The notes beneath the pieces are model-generated. The model worked only from the letters and a program-made list of their open reading frames with translations, made no database searches and was not told where the DNA came from. The translations under genes were made by a program, and so were the position numbers. DNA of 53,306 nucleotides from Candidatus Levyibacteriota bacterium (GTDB taxonomy: Bacteria; Patescibacteriota; Microgenomatia; Levybacterales; UBA12049), in contig JAGOPV010000006.1 of NCBI GenBank assembly GCA_017991775.1, positions 1 to 53,306 of the forward strand, in the 5' to 3' direction. Positions 25,708 to 35,488 of this stretch are shown here, piece by piece; position 1 is the first letter of the stretch, and each line of letters begins with the position of its first letter.

Positions 25708-26762
25708 AGTTATTAGTTTGTGGAGGTGCTGGATTTATTGGTACCAATTTTATCAAGCATATGCTCTCAACGTATCCTGAGTATGAGATCGTAAATTACG
25801 ATAAGTTAACTTACGCAGGTAACCTCGAGAATCTTACTGATGTTGAAAATAATCCACACTACACCTTTGTCCAGGGTGATATCACTGATCTTGAAAAACT
25901 AAATCAAGTTATGAAAGAGCATGGTATTACTCATGTGATAAATTTTGCTGCAGAAACACATGTTGATCGCTCCATTCATGGAGGAACAAAAGAATTCGTT
26001 CTGACTAATACACTTGGTGTTCAGATGGTGCTTGATGCGGTGAGAGCAAATAGTATTGAAAAGTTCATTAATGTCTCAACAGATGAGGTGTACGGCTCGC
26101 TTCCACTGGATGGCAAAGAGCTATTTACTGAAAGCACTCCAATCTGGCCAAATATGCCATATGCTGCTGCAAAGGCTGGAGGAGATATCATGTGTAATGC
26201 GTACTGGGTCACTCATAAAGTCCCTGTAATCGTTACTCATTGCTCTAATAATTATGGTCCATATCAGTTCCCCGAGAAGATTATTCCATACTTTGTTTTT
26301 AAGTTATTGAAAGGCGAAAAAGTTCCTGTTTATGGAGATGGTCTCAATGTTCGGGACTGGATCCATGCTGTAGATCATTCAAAGGCACTCGACCTTCTTT
26401 TACATAAGGGTAATGTTGGAGAAGTCTATAATATCGGTTCTGATAATGAGCGAAATAACCTCGAACTAACCAAAATGATTCTCTCAATTATGGGTCTTGG
26501 TGAGGATATGATTGAATATATTGAGGATAGACCAGGACATGATAGGCGATATGCTATAGATGCATCAAAAATTACCGCACTTGGCTGGAAGCCAGACTAT
26601 CCACGAGAAGAATTTGAGCGTGGACTAACTGAGACGATCAACTGGTATAAGGAAAATACTGCATGGGTTGAGCAGATTCGATCAAAAAAGACAGGCGAGA
26701 TGAATACATTTCAAAATACCCTAGAGCGAACTCAGACTCAGCAAAAATCTTCAACCGAGTAA
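25704..26762 (+). CDS. rfbB: dTDP-glucose 4,6-dehydratase
   Basis: This NAD-dependent SDR turns dTDP-glucose into dTDP-4-oxo-6-deoxyglucose. The 352-residue protein has GGAGFIGTNF for NAD binding, YDKLTYAGN, STDEVYGSL, the YxxxK pair in PYAAAKAGGD, and THCSNNYGPYQFPEKIIP. A C-terminal tail rich in Thr/Gln/Ser is longer than usual. A Shine-Dalgarno AAGGAG (25690-25695) ends 8 nt before the ATG, inside rfbA. Confidence 0.95.
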   Translation: MKLLVCGGAGFIGTNFIKHMLSTYPEYEIVNYDKLTYAGNLENLTDVENNPHYTFVQGDITDLEKLNQVMKEHGITHVINFAAETHVDRSIHGGTKEFVLTNTLGVQMVLDAVRANSIEKFINVSTDEVYGSLPLDGKELFTESTPIWPNMPYAAAKAGGDIMCNAYWVTHKVPVIVTHCSNNYGPYQFPEKIIPYFVFKLLKGEKVPVYGDGLNVRDWIHAVDHSKALDLLLHKGNVGEVYNIGSDNERNNLELTKMILSIMGLGEDMIEYIEDRPGHDRRYAIDASKITALGWKPDYPREEFERGLTETINWYKENTAWVEQIRSKKTGEMNTFQNTLERTQTQQKSSTE

Positions 26763-26766
26763 ATTC

Positions 26767-27186
26767 ATGAATAAGACCTTTACCCTCTTTGACTTGCCCC
26801 AGATCAAAAGTAAGCATGATTTCCTTATGCATCCTATGGAATTAAAAGATATCATCCCTTTTGAAGTCAAAAGAGTTTATTTTATCACCGATTCAAAGAC
26901 TGGAATTACAGGTGAACATTGCCACTATGCTGAGGAAGAATTTTTCTTTTTAATTCAAGGAACAGGAACGCTCGTCATTGATAAAGGTGAAGGAAAAGTG
27001 GAGGTCAGAATGGTCGGTGGAGTCAAGGGCGCCTATGTTCCTGCATACGTTTGGCATGGCTTTAAAGATCTGTCATCAGATGCGATTGTTTTTGCACTTA
27101 GTTCAACGAATTACAATCCCGATCGATCTGATTACCTTGAGGATTATCAGACTTATCTCCCGCTGCGAGATCAGCATCTCGAATAA
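26767..27186 (+). CDS. QdtA/FdtA-type (WxcM-like) sugar 3,4-ketoisomerase cupin
   Basis: The 139-residue single cupin reads GEHCHYAEEEFFFLIQGTGTLVID, then PAYVWHGFKDLSSDAIVFALSS and YNPDRSDYLEDYQTYL. This is the pattern of QdtA/FdtA/WxcM enzymes that isomerise dTDP-4-oxo-6-deoxyglucose to a 3-oxo sugar. It is not RmlC, which is about 180 residues with different motifs. It starts 4 bases after rfbB. The aminotransferase that normally follows (QdtB/FdtB) is not in the window, so the final sugar is uncertain. Confidence 0.8.
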   Translation: MNKTFTLFDLPQIKSKHDFLMHPMELKDIIPFEVKRVYFITDSKTGITGEHCHYAEEEFFFLIQGTGTLVIDKGEGKVEVRMVGGVKGAYVPAYVWHGFKDLSSDAIVFALSSTNYNPDRSDYLEDYQTYLPLRDQHLE

Positions 27187-27190
27187 TTTT

Positions 27191-28069
27191 ATGGATCCAA
27201 AAAAGCAAATCATTGGCATAGGCCTTTCTGGTCTAATCGGCACACGTATTCAGGAGCTTCTTTCTAGCACTTTTGATTTTTTTCCAATGAGCACTGAGCA
27301 GGGCCTAGATATTACAAAGAAAGACTCGCTAGACGTTGTGGCAGATCATTCTAGTGAGACTGTGTTGCTACTTGCAGCAAAAGCAGATGTTGATGGATGC
27401 GAGAAGGATAAGGAGCAGGGTGAGACTGGTGCTGCATGGATGATCAATGTTAAAGGTGTCGAGAATGTAATTGAGGCATGTCAGAAGAAAAATAAGCATC
27501 TTATTTATGTTTCAACAGACTTTGTTTTTAATGGAGAAGATACGCCAGAGGGCGGATATACAGAAGAGAGCACACCAGAACCGATCAACTGGTATGGAAA
27601 GACAAAATATGAAGCTGAAAAGCGAGTCCAGGCATCTGGTCTATCTCATGCAATTGTCAGGCCAGCATATCCTTATCGAAAAGAATTTGAGATAAAAAAA
27701 GATTTCTATCGCGCTATTCGCGATCGTCTCGCATCAGGTCTAGAAGTGAGAGCAGTTACAGATCATTATTTTAACCCAACACTTATTGATGACTTTGCCT
27801 ATGGTCTTGAAGCAATGTTTAGTTCAAGCGAAAATGGAATTTTTCACTTAGTCGGGTCAAGCACTGTATCTCCATTTGAGGCTGCACAAATGATAGCAAA
27901 TAAATTTGATCTCGATGCTTCGTTGGTAAAGCCGACTACGCGGGCAGAATACTTCGAGGGAAAAGCTCAAAGGCCTTTTAAATTAGCTATGAATAATGAT
28001 AAAATAACAAAGCTTGGTGTTTCGATGCACAGCTTTGAAGAAGGCCTAGATATCATTCGTAAGCAATAA
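27191..28069 (+). CDS. RmlD-like NAD(P)-dependent sugar reductase
   Basis: The 292-residue SDR resembles dTDP-4-dehydrorhamnose reductase: GIGLSGLIGTRI near the start, LDITKKDSL, AAKADVDGCE, VSTDFVFNGE, the YxxxK pair in NWYGKTKYEAE and IVRPAYPY. In the rhamnose pathway RmlD acts after RmlC, which is missing here, so the true substrate may be the product of the neighbouring ketoisomerase. ATG 27191 is taken as the start because the Rossmann motif begins there; the longer upstream frame lies within the cupin gene. Confidence 0.8.
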   Translation: MDPKKQIIGIGLSGLIGTRIQELLSSTFDFFPMSTEQGLDITKKDSLDVVADHSSETVLLLAAKADVDGCEKDKEQGETGAAWMINVKGVENVIEACQKKNKHLIYVSTDFVFNGEDTPEGGYTEESTPEPINWYGKTKYEAEKRVQASGLSHAIVRPAYPYRKEFEIKKDFYRAIRDRLASGLEVRAVTDHYFNPTLIDDFAYGLEAMFSSSENGIFHLVGSSTVSPFEAAQMIANKFDLDASLVKPTTRAEYFEGKAQRPFKLAMNNDKITKLGVSMHSFEEGLDIIRKQ

Positions 28070-28071
28070 TT

Positions 28072-29370
28072 ATGACTATTACATTTGTAGGACATGGATA
28101 TGTTGGACTCGTGAGCGCGACAGTTTTTGCAGATCTTGGAAATAAGGTTTGGGTGATTGGGCATACGCCAGAGAAAGTTGAGGGATTGAAGAAGGGTATT
28201 GTTCCTATCTATGAGCCTGGTCTTGACGAGATGGTAAAGCGAAATGTTGATGCTGGCCGGCTTCTCTTTACACTTGATTATGAGCCATCTATTAAGGAAT
28301 CTGAGGTTGTGTTTATTGCAGTTGGAACGCCTCCACAGCCAACTGGAGAGGCTGATCTTTCAGTTGTATATGATGTTGCAGAGAAGATTGGTAAGCATCT
28401 TGGAGATTATACAGTTGTAATTACTAAAAGTACTGTGCCAATTGGGACAAATAGGGAAGTTCAGAAGATTATTAATAGCGTAAAACCAGAGTCTGCTATA
28501 TTTGATATTGCCTCAGTTCCAGAATTTCTTCGAGAGGGTCAAGCAATCGGCGATACGCAGCATCCTGATAGAGTCGTGATTGGAAGCGACACTAAGAAAG
28601 CGCGAGATCTCCTCTTGAGTCTCCATGCCCCACTCGGTGGAGAGAGCGTTCTAACAACAATCGAGACAGCAGAGATGATCAAGTATGCATCTAACGCATT
28701 TCTCTCAGTTAAAATATCATTCGCGAATGCTATTGCAGATCTATCTGAGCGTGTTGGTGCAGATGGTCCCGATGTTCTCGCTGGTGTTGGCCTCGATAAG
28801 AGAATTGGAAAAGCATTCCTAAATGCAGGCGTTGGATATGGGGGAAGTTGTTTTCCAAAGGATGTTAAAGCATTGATAGCTATTGGTGATCAGTATGGAT
28901 ATGACTTCACACTTTTACGGGATGTTGAGGCTATCAATAAGCATGCGATGCTTCGGACTGTGGCTAAGGCTAAGACTATGCTGGGTGACTTGAATGGTAA
29001 AACGATTGCAGTTCTGGGACTTGCATTCAAGCCAGACACTGACGACATGAGAGATGCACCATCGCTTGTAATTATCCCCGAACTACTCTCAGCAGGCGCC
29101 ACTGTCAAGACTTTTGATCCGATTGCCCAAGAGAATGCTAAGAAAATTCTTAAAGCCCATGAGGGAATCACGTTTACTGATGATGCATATGCGGCTGTTA
29201 AGGATGCTGACTTATTGATGGTTTTGACAGAGTGGAATGAATTTAAAGAGATTGATCTCTCTAAGGTAAAAGAGCTAATGACCGGTAAATCAATTATTGA
29301 TGGTCGAAATATCTATGATCCTCAGATCGTTAAGGAAATCGGTTTTGATTATAAAGGCGTTGGAAGATAA
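28072..29370 (+). CDS. ugd: UDP-glucose 6-dehydrogenase
   Basis: It oxidises UDP-glucose to UDP-glucuronate with two NAD+. The 432-residue protein has GHGYVGLVSATVFADLG, VGTPPQPTGEADLS, STVPIGTN, PEFLREGQAI, the AEMIKYASNAFLSVKISFAN helix, the catalytic Cys in GVGYGGSCFPKD, and LAFKPDTDDMRDAPS. It starts 2 bases after the reductase gene. Its product feeds the UDP-glucuronate decarboxylase three genes on. Confidence 0.97.
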   Translation: MTITFVGHGYVGLVSATVFADLGNKVWVIGHTPEKVEGLKKGIVPIYEPGLDEMVKRNVDAGRLLFTLDYEPSIKESEVVFIAVGTPPQPTGEADLSVVYDVAEKIGKHLGDYTVVITKSTVPIGTNREVQKIINSVKPESAIFDIASVPEFLREGQAIGDTQHPDRVVIGSDTKKARDLLLSLHAPLGGESVLTTIETAEMIKYASNAFLSVKISFANAIADLSERVGADGPDVLAGVGLDKRIGKAFLNAGVGYGGSCFPKDVKALIAIGDQYGYDFTLLRDVEAINKHAMLRTVAKAKTMLGDLNGKTIAVLGLAFKPDTDDMRDAPSLVIIPELLSAGATVKTFDPIAQENAKKILKAHEGITFTDDAYAAVKDADLLMVLTEWNEFKEIDLSKVKELMTGKSIIDGRNIYDPQIVKEIGFDYKGVGR

Positions 29371-29385
29371 ACCTTCTTTTGTAAA

Positions 29386-30342
29386 ATGAAAAAAGTTCTC
29401 ATAACTGGCATCTCCGGCTTTGCTGGTAAGCACCTCGCCTCACTTCTCGTACAAAATCCTGTGCTCCAAATCCATGGAACATTTCACTCCGCTGGATCTG
29501 ATGCAAAGTTAGCAGAATTGAAAGATAGGGTTACGCTTTCTCAGGTTGATCTCTCCAACAAGGAAGAAGTTGAGGCATTAATTAGCTCTATATCTCCAGA
29601 ACAGGTATATCATTTAGCTGCACAGACATCGCCATCTGAGAGCTTGAAGAATCCCGCGGAAACACTTAGCACAAATACACTTTCGCAACTGTATCTATTA
29701 GAGGCGCTTGATGCCCTGCCAAATCATCCAAGAATTGTGACTGTTACATCATCTGAAATCTATGGAAAAGTAGCCTTTTCAGACTTGCCAGTCAATGAGT
29801 CCACCACATTTAGGCCAATTAGCCCATATGCCGTCTCAAAAATCACACAGGATTATTTGTCTTACTATTATTTCTTAGTTAAGAAAATGAATATTATTAG
29901 AGCAAGACCATTTAATCATACTGGATCAGGCCAGGAAAAATTTGTTGTGCCAGCCTTTGCGCGTCAAATTGCTCAAATTGAAAAGGGAGTAAGTACATCA
30001 AGTGTTGTGAGAGTTGGTAATCTCGCAGCAAAAAAAGATTTTTCAGATGTCCGAGATATTGTGCGAGGGTATGCATTGTTAATGGAAAAGGGAATTCCTG
30101 GTGAAGCATATAATTTAGGATCTGGGAAATCAGTCTCCATTCAATGGATGCTCGACACTCTTCTTTCTTTCTCTGATAAGCAGATAGAAGTTGAGATTGA
30201 TCAGGCATTATTTAGACCGCTTGATATAGAGGATATTTATGCTGATAACACTAGAATCACAAATGATACAGGCTGGAAGCCAGAGATTTCTCTAGAAAAA
30301 ACATTGAAAGACGTGCTAGACTATTTTAGAGAAGTTGTATAG
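29386..30342 (+). CDS. rmd: GDP-6-deoxy-D-mannose reductase-like SDR
   Basis: The 318-residue SDR has GISGFAGKHLA, HLAAQTSPSESLKNP, VTSSEIYGKV, the YxxxK pair in PYAVSKITQDYLS, and RPFNHTGSGQEKFVVPAFARQIA. The last motif is typical of RMD, which reduces GDP-4-oxo-6-deoxymannose to GDP-D-rhamnose, rather than GDP-fucose synthase. Its place directly before gmd, which makes the substrate, supports this. Confidence 0.82.
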   Translation: MKKVLITGISGFAGKHLASLLVQNPVLQIHGTFHSAGSDAKLAELKDRVTLSQVDLSNKEEVEALISSISPEQVYHLAAQTSPSESLKNPAETLSTNTLSQLYLLEALDALPNHPRIVTVTSSEIYGKVAFSDLPVNESTTFRPISPYAVSKITQDYLSYYYFLVKKMNIIRARPFNHTGSGQEKFVVPAFARQIAQIEKGVSTSSVVRVGNLAAKKDFSDVRDIVRGYALLMEKGIPGEAYNLGSGKSVSIQWMLDTLLSFSDKQIEVEIDQALFRPLDIEDIYADNTRITNDTGWKPEISLEKTLKDVLDYFREVV

Positions 30343-30356
30343 AATTGATTAAATAA

Positions 30357-31340
<984 letters not shown>

Positions 31341-31367
31341 TCCCTTCTTTTGCCGTTCTTTTCCTGG

Positions 31368-31373
31368 TACAAT
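31368..31373 (+). promoter_or_regulatory. Extended -10 box inside the sugar cluster
   Basis: TGG-TACAAT ends 6 nt before ATG 31380. It gives the decarboxylase and glycosyltransferase genes their own leaderless transcript and rejects the in-frame start at 31350. Confidence 0.6.
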
Positions 31374-31379
31374 TATTCT

Positions 31380-32333
31380 ATGAAGACAGTCCTTGTTGTT
31401 GGTGGTGCTGGTTTTTTGGGATCTCATTTATGTGACGCGTTACTTAAGAAGGAGTACAGCGTTGTCTGTGTCGACAACCTTCTCACTGGGTCTGAAAAAA
31501 ATATTGAGCATCTAAAGGATGAGAGTAGATTTACCTTTCTCAATCACAATGTGATTGAACCACTTCACTTTGGGGGAGAGATAGATGCGATCTTTCATTT
31601 GGCCTCTCCAGCCTCTCCAAATCATCATAGCCACTTAAGTTACCATGCTCTTCCTATGGAGACTATGCTCGTAAATACTCAAGGAACACGATTTCTTTTA
31701 GAGCTAGCTAAAGAGAAAAATGCTAAATTTCTCTACGCTTCAACCTCTGAGGCATATGGCGATCCACTAGTACATCCACAGGTGGAGGAGTACAGAGGCA
31801 ATGTCTCAACTATAGGGCCACGCTCAGTCTATGATGAAGCAAAGCGATTTGGCGAGACTATAACTGCATATTATGCAAGGTCAGAGGATGTAGACTCGAG
31901 AATAGTGCGTATCTTTAATACTTATGGCCCACGAATGGCTAGTGATGATGGGCGTATGGTTATAGTTTTTGCAAAGCAAGCACTCTCGAATGAAGACATA
32001 ACGCTCTTTGGTGATGGATCTCAGACGAGGTCACTGTGTTTTGTCTCGGATCTGGTTGATGGATTGATAAAATTAATGTTCACATCTGGCACTAGAGGCG
32101 AAGTTGTAAATTTAGGATCATCAAGTGAGCACACAATATTAGAGTATGCTACTCTAATTAAGAAGCTTATTGGATCGACAAGTAGGATAGTTACATCAGA
32201 AAAATTGCCTGAAGACGACCCATTACGACGACGTCCAGATATTACAAAAGCGAAAAAGCTTTTAAATTGGGAGCCGGTTGTTCCACTTGAAGATGGACTG
32301 AGAGAATTAATAGCTTATTGTAAGCAGTTATGA
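31380..32333 (+). CDS. UDP-glucuronate decarboxylase-like SDR
   Basis: The 317-residue SDR matches UDP-xylose synthases: VVGGAGFLGSHLCDALL, VDNLLTGSEKNI, the tell-tale HLASPASPNHHSHLSYHALPMETMLVNTQGT, ASTSEAYGDP, RSVYDEAKRFGE (YxxxK), RIFNTYGPRM and RRRPDITKAKKLLNWEP. It would turn the UDP-glucuronate from ugd into UDP-xylose. The 3' end overlaps the glycosyltransferase start by 4 bp. Confidence 0.9.
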   Translation: MKTVLVVGGAGFLGSHLCDALLKKEYSVVCVDNLLTGSEKNIEHLKDESRFTFLNHNVIEPLHFGGEIDAIFHLASPASPNHHSHLSYHALPMETMLVNTQGTRFLLELAKEKNAKFLYASTSEAYGDPLVHPQVEEYRGNVSTIGPRSVYDEAKRFGETITAYYARSEDVDSRIVRIFNTYGPRMASDDGRMVIVFAKQALSNEDITLFGDGSQTRSLCFVSDLVDGLIKLMFTSGTRGEVVNLGSSSEHTILEYATLIKKLIGSTSRIVTSEKLPEDDPLRRRPDITKAKKLLNWEPVVPLEDGLRELIAYCKQL

Positions 32334-33445
32334 AAATAGTAGTAATAATTCCAACATATAATGAAAAGGAGAACATCGAGAAGATGTTGCCTCATCTGGA
32401 GAGTGAAGTATTTCCTCACATTAAAGATCATGAGATGTTTATTCTTGTTGCAGATGATGCATCTCCCGATGGAACAGCAGAAGTTGTAAAGACAGCTATG
32501 AAGAAGTGGAGGAATATTGAGTTACTAAATGGCTCAAAGAAGGGTCTTGGTGCTGCATATGTCCGAGCAATGCATTATGCAATGGATGAGATGAAAGCAG
32601 ATGCAGTAATTGAGTTTGATGCAGATTTTCAGCATGATCCCAAAGGCATACGGGATCTAGTCGAAGCAATGGATAAGGGGTATGACTATGTAATCGGCAG
32701 TCGATATATTAAAGGTGGTCAGATACCAAAAGAATGGGGAATTCACAGAAAATTCATGAGCTTTTTTGGTGGATTATTTGCGAGAATTGTCCTACTTCAC
32801 TTCAATGTTCATGATATGACATCAGGCTTTAAGTTAACAAAGACATCGATACTAAGTCAGATTGATATTGATCACCTCTATTCAAAATATTATGCATATA
32901 AGATTCAGATTCTCCATGACCTGCTTCTCAAAAAAGCGAAGATGACAGAGGTCCCCGTCATTTTTTATGAGAGAGTCAGGGGCTCTAGTAAGATCGAGCA
33001 AAAAGATCTTTTTGACTCATTTTATGTTGTGGTAAGGCTTCGACTGCGAGACTCAAAAAAATTTATTAAGTTTTTAATGGTTGGAGGTTTTGGATTTATT
33101 TTGAACGCTTTGATCTTGCGGCTCCTTGTTGATGGAGGAGGATGGCATCCTGCGTCTGCAAATTTGGTAGGTGCTGCTGCAGCAATTTTCTCCAATTACA
33201 ACTTCAATAATTTGTGGACATTTAAGGAGCGACGGGCAAAAACAATTTTCCAGTACTTTTTAAAAATGCTCCAATTTTATCTCACTTCATCAATTGGAGT
33301 TATTCTTATTCAGACAGGAACGATTTTCGTTGGAACACATTTGGTCGGGCAAGAGCATTATTTCCAGTTCTTTATCCTAGGCACATTCTTCCTCTTGATT
33401 TGGAATTTCACCCTCTATAATAAGATCATTTGGAGAAAGAAATAA
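32330..33445 (+). CDS. Dolichol-phosphate-mannose-synthase-like GT2 fused to GtrA
   Basis: The 371-residue fusion has a GT-A domain (about 1-235) with VIIPTYNEKENIEK, VADDASPDGTAE, EFDADFQHDPKGI and VIGSRYIKGGQIP, followed by a GtrA-type four-span membrane domain (about 245-370, FLMVGGFGFILNALILRLLVD). Such proteins charge a polyprenyl phosphate with a sugar from a nucleotide donor and help pass it across the membrane. Coupling (ATGA) to the UDP-sugar gene suggests use of the cluster's sugars. Confidence 0.92.
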   Translation: MKIVVIIPTYNEKENIEKMLPHLESEVFPHIKDHEMFILVADDASPDGTAEVVKTAMKKWRNIELLNGSKKGLGAAYVRAMHYAMDEMKADAVIEFDADFQHDPKGIRDLVEAMDKGYDYVIGSRYIKGGQIPKEWGIHRKFMSFFGGLFARIVLLHFNVHDMTSGFKLTKTSILSQIDIDHLYSKYYAYKIQILHDLLLKKAKMTEVPVIFYERVRGSSKIEQKDLFDSFYVVVRLRLRDSKKFIKFLMVGGFGFILNALILRLLVDGGGWHPASANLVGAAAAIFSNYNFNNLWTFKERRAKTIFQYFLKMLQFYLTSSIGVILIQTGTIFVGTHLVGQEHYFQFFILGTFFLLIWNFTLYNKIIWRKK

Positions 33446-33453
33446 TCTCGCTT

Positions 33454-35019
33454 ATGTGGAAAAGAATATCCTCTCATCTGCCAGAAAGAAGAGTCCTTTT
33501 TGTTCTTCTTGCAATACTAGTGCTCGCTTCATTCCTTCGACTATACAGGATATCAGATTATATGACGTTCTTGGGCGATGAGGGTAGAGATGTATTGGTT
33601 GCAAAGCACATTCTTGAAGGTGAGCTGACATTTCTTGGGCCTCGCGCCTCAGCTGGAGACTTCTACCTTGGTCCTATTTATTACTACTTTATGGCTCCGT
33701 TTCTTTTTCTTTTCAATCTTAATCCAGTCGGTCCTGCGGTTATGATTGCTCTTTTTGGAATAGCTACAGTCTTTCTTGTCTATTACGTGACATCAAAGCT
33801 TGTTAACACAACAGGTGGACTTGTCGCAGCAGGTCTGTATGCTGTTTCTCCATTGGTGATTGTCTATTCGCGCTCTTCATGGAATCCAAACCTTATGCCA
33901 CCGGTCACAATTTCCATGCTTTACCTTCTCTACCTTGCAGTTAAGTCTCCTAGTTGGAAAAAATATATTGGAGTAGGATTGTTGTTTGGAATCGCCTTAC
34001 AACTTCATTATCTTGAGTTATTCGTCGCTATCATCATCGTGTTATTCACATTTCTTGGTAGGTATTTAGTTCAAAAAAAATCAATTATAAAAGAATCACT
34101 CGTAGCATATGGGCAGATGCTCGTTGGATTCCTCATTACTTTTTCACCTTTTATTGCCTTTGAAGTTAAGAATCACTTTCCTAATACACAGACCATTTTT
34201 GGCTTTGTTTTCTCTACGAGTGCACAGGCACAAGGAACGACATCTCATGAGCCGTTTTTGAATATAGTTAAGGATGTACTTTTTAGACTTTTTGGAAGAC
34301 TACTCCTGAGTTTTCCTACTAATGATCACATGTATAAATTCACTGATACTGAGTTATCGTTGTGGGGAGCAGGTGTTATTATTTTATGCATTGTTTCAAT
34401 CTTTTTCATATATCGCATTAAAGACAATGTAACGAAATTATTTCTTCTACTTTGGTTAGTGTGTGGAGTTGCCCTTTTTGGATTTTATAAAAAGCCAATC
34501 TATGATTATTATTTTGAGTTCATGTTCCCATTGCCATTTATTCTTTATGGGAATATTGCGGCTCAAGCGATAAAAAAGTCAGTAAACTGGATTATTAAGT
34601 ATTTTGTCGTTGGTATTACTATATTTTTATTTGTACTCAATCTCTATGGAATGCCTTTTAAATTCGAGCCAAACAGACAGAAAGATCAGGTAAAGTCGAT
34701 TGCAGACTTTGTGCTTTCCAAGACTGATAATAAGCCATACAACTTTGCATTAATTACCCCTGGAAATTCTGACCATGGGTATAGATATTTCTTTGAAGCT
34801 GCTGGGCGAAAGCCTGTTGGTATAGAAAATCAAATTAATGATCCCAAAAGGACAACGGTAACTGACCAACTTCTTGTTGTCTGTGAAGATGTGGGGTGTC
34901 TTCCGCTAGGGAATCCACTATTTGAAGTAGCCGGATTTGGTAGGGCAGAAATAGCAGGCGAATGGAATGTCTCAGTTGTAAAAGTTTATAAGCTAGTTCA
35001 TTATGAAGGTAACAACTGA
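33454..35019 (+). CDS. GT-C (GT39/ArnT-like) membrane glycosyltransferase
   Basis: The 521-residue protein has about eleven membrane spans and the early loop FLGDEGRDVLVAKHILEGE with acidic residues, as in PMT/ArnT-type enzymes that take sugars from polyprenyl phosphate. GPIYYYFMAPFL and SPLVIVYSRSSWNPNLMP are also typical. It follows the polyprenyl-phosphate GT, which would supply the donor, by 8 bases. The ATG at 33454 is taken over an in-frame TTG at 33430. The 3' end overlaps a small zinc-ribbon gene by 17 bases. Confidence 0.85.
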   Translation: MWKRISSHLPERRVLFVLLAILVLASFLRLYRISDYMTFLGDEGRDVLVAKHILEGELTFLGPRASAGDFYLGPIYYYFMAPFLFLFNLNPVGPAVMIALFGIATVFLVYYVTSKLVNTTGGLVAAGLYAVSPLVIVYSRSSWNPNLMPPVTISMLYLLYLAVKSPSWKKYIGVGLLFGIALQLHYLELFVAIIIVLFTFLGRYLVQKKSIIKESLVAYGQMLVGFLITFSPFIAFEVKNHFPNTQTIFGFVFSTSAQAQGTTSHEPFLNIVKDVLFRLFGRLLLSFPTNDHMYKFTDTELSLWGAGVIILCIVSIFFIYRIKDNVTKLFLLLWLVCGVALFGFYKKPIYDYYFEFMFPLPFILYGNIAAQAIKKSVNWIIKYFVVGITIFLFVLNLYGMPFKFEPNRQKDQVKSIADFVLSKTDNKPYNFALITPGNSDHGYRYFFEAAGRKPVGIENQINDPKRTTVTDQLLVVCEDVGCLPLGNPLFEVAGFGRAEIAGEWNVSVVKVYKLVHYEGNN

Positions 35020-35161
35020 GGGTATTTACGAGTATGTTGAGGAAGGGAATTCATTCATAGCTCAACTTTGCCCAGTATGTAAAAGTCCTATAGGTGTAAT
35101 GCCTGGTAGTCGAGATGCAGTTTGCCATATCTGTGGGTACAAAGATCCGTGTTGTGAATAG
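35003..35161 (+). CDS. 52-residue zinc-ribbon miniprotein
   Basis: A short frame encodes 52 residues with LCPVCKSPIG (Cys 23 and 26) and VCHICGYKDPCCE (Cys 41, 44, 50, 51). The CxxC-x14-CxxC spacing is right for a small zinc ribbon. It starts inside the last 17 bases of the glycosyltransferase gene in another frame and ends 24 bases before mscL. No clear SD or -10 is seen. The regular Cys pairs make chance unlikely, though expression is unproven. Confidence 0.65.
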   Translation: MKVTTEGIYEYVEEGNSFIAQLCPVCKSPIGVMPGSRDAVCHICGYKDPCCE

Positions 35162-35167
35162 TTATGG

Positions 35168-35178
35168 AAGGAGGTGAT
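35168..35178 (+). promoter_or_regulatory. Full-length Shine-Dalgarno for mscL
   Basis: AAGGAGGTGAT is a perfect match to the 3' end of 16S rRNA. It ends 7 nt before ATG 35186, fixing that start over the GTG at 35174, which lies within the SD itself. Confidence 0.9.
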
Positions 35179-35185
35179 TTCATGT

Positions 35186-35488
35186 ATGAAAGGTTTTTTA
35201 ACATTTGTTCGTGAGCAAGGAGTTGTCGGGCTTGCAGTTGGCTTTATTCTAGGTGGATCTGTTTCAAAAGTTGTTACATCGATTGTGACTGATTTGATCA
35301 ATCCCTTTATTGGTATTATTCTTGGGTCAACAAAAGGGCTCGAGGGTGCTTATTTGAGTATTGCCGGTGCGCATATAAAGTACGGTCATTTCTTGAGTGT
35401 ACTGATTGATTTTATTATCGTTGCTTTAGTTGTTTATGTTCTGGTGAAGGCAATGAAGTTTGACAGATTAGATAAAAAGAAGGAATAA
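35186..35488 (+). CDS. mscL: Large-conductance mechanosensitive channel
   Basis: MscL opens under membrane tension to release solutes in osmotic downshock. The 100-residue protein is short for the family (usually 120-150). It keeps the N-terminal helix MKGFLTFVREQGVVGLAVGFILGGSVSKVV with its TM1 glycines, a second span (about 73-92, VLIDFIIVALVVYVLVKAM) and a basic C-terminal end. The periplasmic loop is shortened. It converges on nth with no gap. Confidence 0.92.
   Translation: MKGFLTFVREQGVVGLAVGFILGGSVSKVVTSIVTDLINPFIGIILGSTKGLEGAYLSIAGAHIKYGHFLSVLIDFIIVALVVYVLVKAMKFDRLDKKKE

Noticed and set aside
26767-27186. RmlC (dTDP-4-dehydrorhamnose 3,5-epimerase).
   Set aside because: Length and motifs fit the QdtA/FdtA (WxcM-like) cupins and not the RmlC consensus.
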